Below, one piece after another: positions 1-5,314 of a stretch of DNA of 6,091 nucleotides; position 1 is the first letter of the stretch; every line of letters starts with the position of its first letter. The stretch lies in contig JAOPVM010000067.1 of the NCBI GenBank assembly GCA_025966215.1, positions 1-6,091 on the forward strand. The letters run 5' to 3'. This DNA is from Klenkia sp. (GTDB lineage: Bacteria; Actinomycetota; Actinomycetes; Mycobacteriales; Geodermatophilaceae). The position numbers and the translations under genes were made by a program. The notes under the pieces are model-generated. The model searched no databases and was not told where the DNA came from. It saw only the letters and a list, made by a program, of their open reading frames with translations.

Positions 1-300
1 GGTCTCGTAGTCGTGCGGGTCGATATTCAGTCGCAGACGCAACTCCTTGATGACGGTCTGCGTCTGGTTGCGCCGGGCCTCGCGCTCCTTCTGAGCGGCC
101 TCGTACTTGTACTTGCCGTAGTCCATCAGCTTGACGACGGGCGGCCGGGCCATCGGAGCGACCTCGACGAGGTCGAGCTCGGAGTCCTGGGCCAGGCGCA
201 GGGCCTCGCCGATCGGCACGATGCCGACCTGCTCGCCCTCGGGTCCGACGAGGCGGACCTCGGGGACGCGGATGCGGTCGTTGATGCGGGGCTCGGTGAT
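1..300 (-). CDS. infC: Translation initiation factor IF-3, N-terminal 100 codons (3' end outside window), AUC start
   Basis: IF-3 binds the 30S subunit, keeps it apart from the 50S and checks start codon and initiator tRNA. The reading shows the family's N-terminal signature [19 protein letters not shown] at residues 2-20, then GEQVGIVPI, a central [11 protein letters not shown], the linker helix rich in K/R/E, and IDPHDYET where the C-terminal domain begins; the rest is cut off by the window edge. The homology begins at the codon ATC (298-300). Reading upstream in frame gives GCC GAG GGA AGA CGC GAA GCA ACC CTC CTC and then TGA (331-333 on the plus strand), with no ATG, GTG or TTG, so AUC is the only sensible start. 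A Shine-Dalgarno GAGGAG (306-311) sits 5 nt before it. IF-3 genes of other bacteria are known to use AUU or AUC starts, which lets IF-3 repress its own translation. The first internal ATG is about 50 codons in and would destroy the N domain. Identity is secure. Confidence 0.96.
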   Translation of the reverse strand, partial: MTEPRINDRIRVPEVRLVGPEGEQVGIVPIGEALRLAQDSELDLVEVAPMARPPVVKLMDYGKYKYEAAQKEREARRNQTQTVIKELRLRLNIDPHDYET

Positions 301-305
301 GGCCT

Positions 306-330
306 CTCCTCTGCGTTCTGCGGTGAGGAG
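306..330 (-). promoter_or_regulatory. Hairpin sequestering the infC Shine-Dalgarno
   Basis: Read on the minus strand, CTCCTC (325-330) is the exact complement of GAGGAG (306-311), the Shine-Dalgarno of infC, with a 13-nt loop between. A second GAGGAG at 509-514 could pair with the same CTCCTC and free the ribosome site. The stem is only 6 bp, so its role is inferred. Confidence 0.5.
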
Positions 331-366
331 TCAGCGTCCCGGCCCGGCAGTCCGGCAACGAGTGGT

Positions 367-393
367 GGCCCCGTCGGCTCAGCCGACGGGGCC
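367..393 (-). terminator. Perfect 12-bp GC-rich hairpin in infC leader (attenuator candidate)
   Basis: GGCCCCGTCGGC is followed by a 3-nt loop and its exact reverse complement GCCGACGGGGCC. It is the strongest dyad in the leader and lies 67 nt before infC. No T-run follows on either strand, so it is not a canonical intrinsic terminator; it could be an attenuator, a U-less terminator or a protein-binding RNA stem. Confidence 0.45.
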
Positions 394-440
394 CACTCGT
401 CCGGTCACGCCCTCGACCCGGTGAGGGGTGGGGCGAGCCA

Positions 441-458
441 GGGCCGGCGAACCGGCCC
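441..458 (-). repeat. 7-bp GC-rich dyad inside infC leader
   Basis: GGGCCGG (441-447) and CCGGCCC (452-458) are exact complements around a 4-nt loop. An adjoining 5-bp dyad, CCCGG (457-461) with CCGGG (466-470), overlaps it at 457-458, so both cannot form fully at once. Confidence 0.4.
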
Positions 459-519
459 CGGTCTTCCGGGTGACCTGGGTGCCTGTGACGGCGCCAGGTG
501 GGAGCGGGCTCCTCTTGGT

Positions 520-545
520 GCGACGACCCGGGGCGGGGTCGTCGC
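520..545 (-). terminator. Perfect 10-bp hairpin just after the PH-domain gene
   Basis: GCGACGACCC (520-529) and GGGTCGTCGC (536-545) are exact complements around a 6-nt loop. On the minus strand it begins 35 nt after the stop codon of the PH-domain gene, a usual place for a terminator, but no T-run follows. It could end the PH transcript or be the first stem of the infC leader. Confidence 0.4.
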
Positions 546-580
546 GGTGGTGCGCCTCATGTAGCGGGGTGAGGCGCCGT

Positions 581-1045
581 TCAGACTACCCCGTCGACCC
601 GGCTGGCGGCCAGCAGGGCACGCATGCCCTCCACTGCGCGCACCGCGCGCTCGCCGTCGGCGGCCTGCACGGCCAGCACCGACATCTCGTCCTCGTCGCT
701 GAGCAGCAGGCTGGCCCACGGCGAGTGCTCGTCGAACCGCACCGCCCGGACGTGCTCCCAGGGCACCACGTGGGTGCCCACGATGTTGCGCACGGTCACC
801 GCGTCGGCGTCGGCGGTCATCCGCGGCCGGGCGCAGTAGAGGATCGCCCCGCCCAGCAGGAGCCCGATGCCCATGGTGGCCACCTGGTCCGACGTCCGGA
901 AGGCCACCACCCCGGTGGTCGAGGTCTTCAGCAGCACCGACACGGTGATCATCACCCCGATCACGACAGCGGCACCGAGACCGAACCAGATCCGCATCCG
1001 GAGCGGGGTGGCCTCGACGGTGGGCGGCGTCGTTGGAGTGGTCAC
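581..1045 (-). CDS. Two-helix membrane protein with bacterial PH domain (Cfp6/bPH_6-like)
   Basis: This 154-residue protein has a short Thr/Pro-rich N terminus, a hydrophobic helix at about 19-39, a second at about 54-71, and then a soluble domain (about 72-147) of alternating strands ending in a helix (GERAVRAVEGMRALLAAS). The segment following helix 2, CARPRMTADADAVTVRNIVG, then VPWEHVRAVRF, is the typical pattern of the small actinobacterial PH-domain proteins related to mycobacterial antigen 6 (Cfp6). The domain should face the cytoplasm; its ligand is unknown in this family. The start GTG (1043-1045) was chosen because it gives the usual length; extending the open frame further upstream would run antisense through the divergent hydrolase gene. 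A G-rich run lies directly before the GTG, but it is too close for a normal Shine-Dalgarno, and a -10-like GACAGT ends 6 nt upstream, suggesting a leaderless mRNA. The family call is good; the function is not known. Confidence 0.85.
   Translation of the reverse strand: MTTPTTPPTVEATPLRMRIWFGLGAAVVIGVMITVSVLLKTSTTGVVAFRTSDQVATMGIGLLLGGAILYCARPRMTADADAVTVRNIVGTHVVPWEHVRAVRFDEHSPWASLLLSDEDEMSVLAVQAADGERAVRAVEGMRALLAASRVDGVV
583..588 (-). promoter_or_regulatory. infC: Candidate infC -10 box TAGTCT
   Basis: TAGTCT on the minus strand fits the actinobacterial TANNNT pattern and overlaps the stop codon of the PH-domain gene. It is the nearest such box upstream of infC because the 260 nt below it hold no TA dinucleotide. 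No good -35 is visible, so this is tentative. Confidence 0.25.
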
Positions 1046-1063
1046 CCCCCTACTGTCCCAGGG
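1046..1063. promoter_or_regulatory. Shared divergent promoter region, both genes probably leaderless
   Basis: Only 18 nt separate the divergent GTG starts. On the plus strand TACTGT (1051-1056) matches TANNNT and ends 7 nt before the GTG at 1064. On the minus strand the same bases read GACAGT (1057-1052), ending 6 nt before the GTG at 1045. Actinobacterial -10 boxes usually lie 6-7 nt before the transcription start, so both mRNAs would begin at or next to their start codons. The -35 regions would lie inside the opposite gene. This is inferred from spacing. Confidence 0.5.
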
Positions 1064-2128
1064 GTGTCGACCATCAGCGAGATCACCGGAGCCGCCCAGC
1101 ACTCGGCCTGGCAGGCCAGGGAGCTCCCCCCGGTGGAGCAGCTGCGACCGGATCTCTGGTCGATCCCGGTGCCCATCCCGCACAACCCGCTGCGCTACGT
1201 CTCGGTCTACGCCTTCGCCCTCGCGGGCGGCGGCATCGGGCTGGTCGACTGCGGCTGGGAGTCCGACGCCGGCTGGGAGGCCCTGACCGGCGGGCTGGCC
1301 GGCATCGGCGCCGACGTCACCGACGTGGCCGGGGTGCTGGTCACCCACATGCACTACGACCACCTCGGCCTGGCCGCCCGGGTGCGGGAGGCCAGCGGCG
1401 CGTGGATCGCCATGCACCCCGCCGACGGCGACGTCGTCCGGCAGTGGTCGCAGCGCACGGGAGACCAGGCGGTGGAGCGCAACGTGGCGTTCATGGTCGG
1501 GCTGGGCGCGGACCCAGCGACCGCCGCGGCCGACGTCGGCGACCCCGAGCGCTGGACCCGGTTCACCCAGATGGCCGTCCCCGACCGCGAGCTGCTGGAC
1601 GGCGACCTGGCCGCGTTCCCCGGCTGGTCGCTGCGCGCGGTGCACACCCCGGGCCACACCGCCGGGCACCTGTGCTTCGCCGAGGAGCGCACCGGGCTGT
1701 TCCTGTCCGGGGACCACGTGCTGCCGCGGATCAGCCCGAACATCTCCACCGAGTCCGGCGGGGCGCCCGACCCGCTGCGGGACTACCTGTCCTCGCTGGG
1801 CGCCGTCGGGGACCGGCCCGAGCCCACCGAGGTGCTCCCCGCCCACGAGTGGCGCTTCACCGGACTCGCGGCCCGGGCCGCCGAGCTGCAGGCCCACCAC
1901 GAGACCCGGCTGGCCGAGCTCCTGGACGCCGTCCGGGCGCACCCGGGCAGCACGCCGTGGGAGCTGGCGGCCCACCTGACCTGGTCACGGCCGTGGTCGT
2001 CCTACGAACGCAGCATGCGGGTGTTCGCGGTGACCGAGACCGACGCGCACGTCCGGTTGCTCGCCAGCCGCGGGGACGTCGTCGGCAGCGGTGCGCAGGT
2101 GCAGACCTGGACCGCCGTCCGGCCGTGA
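1064..2128 (+). CDS. Metallo-beta-lactamase-fold hydrolase with C-terminal winged helix
   Basis: This 354-residue cytoplasmic protein has no signal peptide. The zinc-binding set of the MBL fold is complete: H95-M-H97-Y-D99-H100 in VTHMHYDHLG, H198 in HTPGHTAGH, D217 in FLSGDHVL, and H261 in VLPAHEW. Such sites hold two metal ions that activate water; members cleave thioesters, lactones, phosphodiesters or glutathione esters, and the substrate cannot be told here. After the catalytic domain (about 30-265), residues 280-350 (LAELLDAVRAHPGSTPWELAAHL and on) look like the winged-helix tail found in LACTB2-type hydrolases. The start GTG (1064) lies 7 nt after a TACTGT box and has no Shine-Dalgarno, so the mRNA is probably leaderless. 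The stop codon overlaps the next start by 4 nt, so it is translationally coupled to the kinase-like gene. The family is secure, the reaction unknown. Confidence 0.92.
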   Translation: MSTISEITGAAQHSAWQARELPPVEQLRPDLWSIPVPIPHNPLRYVSVYAFALAGGGIGLVDCGWESDAGWEALTGGLAGIGADVTDVAGVLVTHMHYDHLGLAARVREASGAWIAMHPADGDVVRQWSQRTGDQAVERNVAFMVGLGADPATAAADVGDPERWTRFTQMAVPDRELLDGDLAAFPGWSLRAVHTPGHTAGHLCFAEERTGLFLSGDHVLPRISPNISTESGGAPDPLRDYLSSLGAVGDRPEPTEVLPAHEWRFTGLAARAAELQAHHETRLAELLDAVRAHPGSTPWELAAHLTWSRPWSSYERSMRVFAVTETDAHVRLLASRGDVVGSGAQVQTWTAVRP

Positions 2129-2700
2129 GGTTCGCCGAGCTCGCCGACCGGGTGCGGGCCGCTCCCCCGCTGCTGGGCGGCAGCACCCGGCTGGTCTGCG
2201 TCGACGGCCCGGCCGGGTCGGGCAAGACGACGTTCGCCGACCGGCTGGCCGCCGAGCTGACCGCGCCCGTGGTGCACCTGGACGACCTCTACGCCGGCTG
2301 GACGCTGGACGGGGTCACCGAACGGCTCACCGAGCAGGTGCTGACGCCGGTGGCGGCCGGCCGGGACGCCGTCTTCGCCGCCTACGACTGGCACGCCGGC
2401 GCCTTCCTCGTGCCGAGGACGGTCCCGGCCGGGACGTGCCTGGTGGTGGAGGGCTGCGGCGCGGCCGCCCGGTCGATCGACCACCTGGTCACGCTGCGGG
2501 TGTGGGTGCAGGCCCCGCCGGAGGTGTGCGCGCGGCGCTGGGCCGAGCGCGGCGGCGCGGCGATGACGGCGTTCCAGCCGGCGTGGGCGACCGCCGAGTC
2601 GCTCGTCTTCGCCCGGGAGGGCACCCGGGCCCGGGCGGACCTGCTCGTGGACGGCGACCCCGCCGAGGACCCGGGGCCGACGGCCTTCACCCTGCTCTGA
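2125..2700 (+). CDS. P-loop kinase, uridine-kinase-like
   Basis: This 191-residue protein has a Walker A motif at residues 28-35 (GPAGSGKT), followed by a helix (TFADRLAAEL), then VVHLDDLYAGW at 49-59, whose acidic pair is placed like the substrate-side DD of uridine kinase and related nucleoside kinases. A hydrophobic strand, CLVVEG (105-110), fits the Walker B position. PPEVCARRWAERGG (131-144) resembles the arginine-rich lid that closes on ATP. Proteins of this type are often labelled uridine kinase or (d)CMP kinase-like AAA proteins; the acceptor is not proven and may not be uridine. The start GTG (2125) overlaps the hydrolase stop as GTGA and no Shine-Dalgarno is seen, so translation likely depends on coupling. 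The transporter gene follows after 6 nt. Confidence 0.85.
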   Translation: MRFAELADRVRAAPPLLGGSTRLVCVDGPAGSGKTTFADRLAAELTAPVVHLDDLYAGWTLDGVTERLTEQVLTPVAAGRDAVFAAYDWHAGAFLVPRTVPAGTCLVVEGCGAAARSIDHLVTLRVWVQAPPEVCARRWAERGGAAMTAFQPAWATAESLVFAREGTRARADLLVDGDPAEDPGPTAFTLL

Positions 2701-2706
2701 CCTAGC

Positions 2707-3960
2707 GTGGCCGACGTGGCCACCACCGCACTGCTCCGACCACCCACGTCCTCCCCCACCCCGCCGTCGGCGCCCGCGCCCGGTGTCCGCTGGGTGCCGC
2801 TGGGCGTGGCCGCCGTCCTCGCCGTCGGACTGGTCGGGTTCGTCGCCGTCCGGCACGGGGCGCAGCAGGCGGTGCTGCTGGGCCTGGGCCTCGGCCTGGG
2901 GGCGGCGCTGTTCCACAGCCGGTTCGGGTTCACCTCCGCCTGGCGGCAGCTGGTCGCGGTGGGCAACGGCAGCGGGCTGCGCGCCCACACGCTCCTGCTG
3001 GGCACGACGGCGACGCTCTTCGCGCTGGTGCTGGGCACCGGCACGGGCCTGTTCGGGACGACGCCGGGACCCTCGGCCGGGTCGCTGGGCGTCGGGCTGG
3101 TGGCCGGTGCGGTGCTGTTCGGCGTGGGCATGCAGCTGGGCGGGGCGTGTGCCTCGGGCACGCTGTTCGCGGTCGGCTCGGGCCAGTCCTCGATCCTGCT
3201 GACCCTGGGCGGGTTCATCGCCGGCACGGTGCTCTACGCCTGGGCGTTCCCGCTGGTCGACGACCTGCCGGCGTTCCCGGCGTTCCTGCTGTCCGACCAC
3301 GTCGGCTGGGCCGGTTCCTGGGCGGTGACCCTCGCGCTGCTGGCCGTCGTCTGGTCGGTGTCGGCCGCGGTGCAGCGCCGCCGGGTGCCCCCGCCCACCG
3401 AGCCGCCGCCCTCGGCACACGGCGTGGCCCGGGTGCTGCGCGGCTCCTGGCCGCTGTGGGTCGGCGCGCTCGTGCTGTCGGTGCTCGGCGCCGGGGTGCT
3501 GCTGGTCTCCGGCGGCGCCTGGGGCATCACCAGCGCGTTCACCCTGTGGGGCGCCAAGCTGCTGCAGCTGGTGGGCCTGCACCCCGAGGAGTGGCTGTAC
3601 TGGTCGGGCTCGCGCTCGGCCCAGCTCGCCGCCCCCGTGCTCACCGACACCGTGTCGCTGACCAACATCGGGATCATGGTCGGCGCGGCGCTCGCCTCCG
3701 CTGCCGGCGGCGCCTGGGTGCTGCACCGCGGCATCCCGGCCCGCACCGCGGCCGCCGCCGTCCTCGGCGGGGTCCTGATGGGTGTCGGCGCCCGGCTGGC
3801 CAGCGGCTGCAACATCGGCGCCTACCTGGCCGGGATCGCCTCGGGCAGTGCGTCCGGCTGGATCTGGGGCATCGCCGCGCTGGCCGGCACCTGGCTCGGC
3901 ATCCGGGCCCGCCGGCTGTTCGGCCTGGGCGTCCCGGCCCCGCGCGACAGCGTCTGCTGA
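2707..3960 (+). CDS. YeeE/YedE-family sulfur-compound (thiosulfate-type) transporter
   Basis: This 417-residue integral membrane protein has about ten hydrophobic helices (roughly 29-48, 53-70, 95-114, 124-144, 160-180, 202-221, 248-269, 318-338, 347-365, 383-399) in two similar halves. Each half carries the family's Gly-rich cysteine loop: GGACASGTLFAVGSG with C148 and ASGCNIGAYLAGIASG with C368. In the studied member TsuA/YeeE, cysteines lining the path relay thiosulfate into the cell, so C148 and C368 probably do the same. TsuA has a third cysteine near its N terminus; the likely equivalent loop here, HSRFGFTSAWR (70-80), has none. Residues 223-237 form a charged, proline-rich loop between the halves. 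The usual partner, a TusA/YeeD sulfur carrier, is not encoded next to it. The start GTG at 2707 has no clear Shine-Dalgarno; an in-frame GTG at 2716 is an alternative. The exact sulfur substrate is uncertain. Confidence 0.9.
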   Translation: MADVATTALLRPPTSSPTPPSAPAPGVRWVPLGVAAVLAVGLVGFVAVRHGAQQAVLLGLGLGLGAALFHSRFGFTSAWRQLVAVGNGSGLRAHTLLLGTTATLFALVLGTGTGLFGTTPGPSAGSLGVGLVAGAVLFGVGMQLGGACASGTLFAVGSGQSSILLTLGGFIAGTVLYAWAFPLVDDLPAFPAFLLSDHVGWAGSWAVTLALLAVVWSVSAAVQRRRVPPPTEPPPSAHGVARVLRGSWPLWVGALVLSVLGAGVLLVSGGAWGITSAFTLWGAKLLQLVGLHPEEWLYWSGSRSAQLAAPVLTDTVSLTNIGIMVGAALASAAGGAWVLHRGIPARTAAAAVLGGVLMGVGARLASGCNIGAYLAGIASGSASGWIWGIAALAGTWLGIRARRLFGLGVPAPRDSVC

Positions 3961-3968
3961 GGAGCGGC

Positions 3969-4367
3969 ATGCTCGGGCGGGTGAGCACCGCAGAACACGG
4001 CCGGTACGCCTCCAGCGCCCTGCCCGACCGCCCGGTCTGGGACCGGCCGGACGGGAAGCGGCTGGCCGTCTCCCTGGCCGTGGACCTCGAGGTCGACGAC
4101 GGCCGCGGCCGGGGCGCCGAGCTCGCCCCGGGCGGGGTGTCCGGCCAGGAGGCCGCCGACGTGGTGGTCGCCACCGTCGACGAGATGGTCGAGCAGCCCC
4201 GCTGCGCGCTGGCGATGGGCATCGCGCTGCACCCCCACGTCGTCGGTCACCCGCACCGGCTGCGTCCGCTGCCGACGGCGCTGACGCACGTGGCCGCCCG
4301 CCGCGACGAGGTCCGGCTGACCACCGCCGGGGCGATCGCCGCACACACCGCGACGGTGACGCCGTGA
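3969..4367 (+). CDS. Polysaccharide deacetylase (PuuE/allantoinase-like) with catalytic core deleted in frame
   Basis: The 132-residue product joins two ends of a family whose members run near 300 residues. Residues 13-56 (YASSALPDRPVW, then RPDGKRLAVSLAVDLE, ending GAELAPGG) match the usual start of polysaccharide deacetylases of the PuuE type. Residues 60-128 (EAADVVVATVDEMVEQ, MGIALHPHVVGHPHRLR, LTTAGAIAAH) match their usual end. The middle of about 170 residues, with the NodB catalytic fold, its metal-binding Asp and His residues and the catalytic base, is absent. The joint lies near residues 56-60 (about 4134-4150). The frame is kept, there is a good Shine-Dalgarno GAGGAG 4 nt before the ATG, and the stop overlaps the next start by 4 nt. 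It cannot be a deacetylase or allantoinase. It may be a decaying remnant kept in frame because hemD translation is coupled to it, or a small protein with another use. A downstream GTG at 3981 is a weaker start. The family match is from memory of conserved motifs. Confidence 0.75.
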   Translation: MLGRVSTAEHGRYASSALPDRPVWDRPDGKRLAVSLAVDLEVDDGRGRGAELAPGGVSGQEAADVVVATVDEMVEQPRCALAMGIALHPHVVGHPHRLRPLPTALTHVAARRDEVRLTTAGAIAAHTATVTP

Positions 4368-5197
4368 CCGACCTGCCGCTGACCGGCTACACCGTGGCGG
4401 TGACCGCCGAGCGCCGCGCGGCCGAGCTGGTCGCCCTGCTCGAGCGGCGGGGAGCCCAGGTCGTGCACGCCCCGGCGATCCGCGTCGTCCCGTTGGCCGA
4501 CGACACCGACCTGGTCGCCGCCACCCGCGCCGTGCTCGCCGCCCCCGTCGACCTGGCGGTGGCCACGACCGGCGTCGGCTTCCGGGGCTGGGTGGACACC
4601 GCGACGGCCTGGGAGCTCCCGCTGGTCGAGCACCTCGCCACCGCCCGGGTGCTGGCCCGCGGTCCGAAGGCCCGTGGCGCGATCCGCGGCGCCGGGCTGG
4701 TGGACGCCTGGTCGCCGGAGTCGGAGAGCTCGACGGAGGTGCTCGCGCACCTGCTCTCCGGCGCCGAGGGCCCGCTGGCCGGCCGTCGCATCGCCGTCCA
4801 GCTGCACGGGGACCCGCTGCACGACCTGGTCGAGGGCCTCCGCGGCGCCGGTGCCGAGGTGCTCACCGTGCCGGTCTACCGCTGGGAGCCCCCCGCCGAC
4901 ACCGGCCCGCTGCGGGCCCTGGTGCACCGCATCGCCGCCCGCGACCTCGACGCGGTCACGTTCACCTCCGCACCCGCCGCGACCAGCCTGCTGCAGGTGG
5001 CCGACGAGCAGGGCGTCCGCGCCGAGGTCCTCGCCGGGTTCTCCCGGGTCGTCGCGGTGTGCGTCGGCCCGGTCACCGCGGCCCCGCTGGAGGCCGTCGG
5101 CGTGCGGACAGCGCAGCCGGCCCGGGCCCGGCTGGCCGACCTGGCCCGCGAGGTCGTGGCGCGGCTGCCCGAGCAGGGACCTGCCCCGCGGGGATGA
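4364..5197 (+). CDS. hemD: Uroporphyrinogen-III synthase, stand-alone (tandem copy 1)
   Basis: HemD closes hydroxymethylbilane to uroporphyrinogen III with inversion of ring D, the branch compound for haem, sirohaem and cobalamin. The 277-residue protein shows the two-domain pattern: GYTVAVTAERRAAELVALLERRGA (8-31) opens domain 1; ATTGVGFRGW and the ARGPKARGAIRGAG stretch follow; AGRRIAVQLHGDPL and VPVYRW lie at the hinge; FTSAPAATSLLQVA and VCVGPVTAAPLEAVGV close domain 2. Wording this close is typical of actinobacterial HemD proteins such as mycobacterial Rv0260c, which carry an extra C-terminal winged-helix regulator domain. Here the chain stops soon after the synthase domain (ending LPEQGPAPRG), so that regulator part is missing. 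The start GTG (4364) overlaps the preceding stop as GTGA and lacks a Shine-Dalgarno, so it is coupled to the gutted deacetylase. A sister copy follows after 117 nt. Confidence 0.9.
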   Translation: MTDLPLTGYTVAVTAERRAAELVALLERRGAQVVHAPAIRVVPLADDTDLVAATRAVLAAPVDLAVATTGVGFRGWVDTATAWELPLVEHLATARVLARGPKARGAIRGAGLVDAWSPESESSTEVLAHLLSGAEGPLAGRRIAVQLHGDPLHDLVEGLRGAGAEVLTVPVYRWEPPADTGPLRALVHRIAARDLDAVTFTSAPAATSLLQVADEQGVRAEVLAGFSRVVAVCVGPVTAAPLEAVGVRTAQPARARLADLAREVVARLPEQGPAPRG

Positions 5198-5314
5198 CGT
5201 CGGACCGGGTCAGGCCCGGCCGGCGGGGAATCCGAGCGCGCCGCGCCGCCGTGGCCGCGACCCTCGGGTCCGGCGCGACACACCCTCGGAACACCGGAGG
5301 GACACCATGGGTCG
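5198..5314 (+). promoter_or_regulatory. Spacer between the two hemD copies
   Basis: The 117-nt gap is very GC-rich and holds no gene beyond a three-codon ORF at its end. Small dyads occur at 5204-5218 (CCGGG and CCCGG around TCAGG), 5259-5270 (GACC and GGTC) and 5283-5301. No TANNNT box is visible, so a separate promoter is not supported. No T-run suggests a terminator. Confidence 0.4.
5283..5301 (+). promoter_or_regulatory. Dyad covering the Shine-Dalgarno before hemD copy 2
   Basis: CCCTCGG (5283-5289) can pair with CCGGAGGG (5294-5301) with one bulged G and a loop AACA. The right arm contains GGAGG, the only good ribosome site here, so folding could lower translation of the second hemD copy. 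The stem is short; the function is inferred. Confidence 0.35.

Larger units (their letters stand above)
301..580 (-). promoter_or_regulatory. infC 5' leader, non-coding and highly structured
   Basis: This 280-nt stretch between the PH-domain gene and infC holds no convincing gene. No TA dinucleotide occurs between 301 and 561, so no TANNNT -10 box can lie there on either strand; transcription of infC probably starts near 576 or further upstream, which gives a leader of about 275 nt or more. It contains three clear dyads (367-393, 441-458, 520-545), a smaller one at 457-470, and a hairpin over the ribosome site (306-330). Segments 438-442 and 494-499 can both pair with 473-478, so exclusive folds are possible. 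Leaders that regulate infC operons are known in Bacillus and enterobacteria; whether this one does so is inferred only from its structure and position. Confidence 0.6.

Noticed and set aside
405..560. A possible 51-residue leader peptide from the ATG at 558-560 (minus) in the infC leader
   Set aside because: It has no ribosome site, and its codons (AGA, GGA, TCA, GCA) and Pro/Arg-rich make-up are unlike the neighbouring genes; it also runs through the hairpins.
428..1063. Upstream extension of the hydrolase reading frame
   Set aside because: The extension runs antisense through the PH-domain gene and the infC leader and is His/Gly/Arg-rich without homology; the GTG at 1064 gives the normal family length.
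1046..1975. Upstream extension of the PH-domain gene on the minus strand
   Set aside because: It is the shadow of the hydrolase gene in the opposite strand, with no recognisable domain.
2002..4344. Long open frame on the minus strand (about 780 codons)
   Set aside because: It lies opposite three clear plus-strand genes, reads as Arg/Gly/Pro/Ala-rich low-complexity sequence with no domain, and is the usual by-product of high GC content.
3782..4363. Upstream extension of hemD copy 1 through the transporter and deacetylase genes
   Set aside because: The extension is out of frame with two recognisable proteins and is Arg/Pro/Ala-rich; HemD homology begins just after the GTG at 4364.
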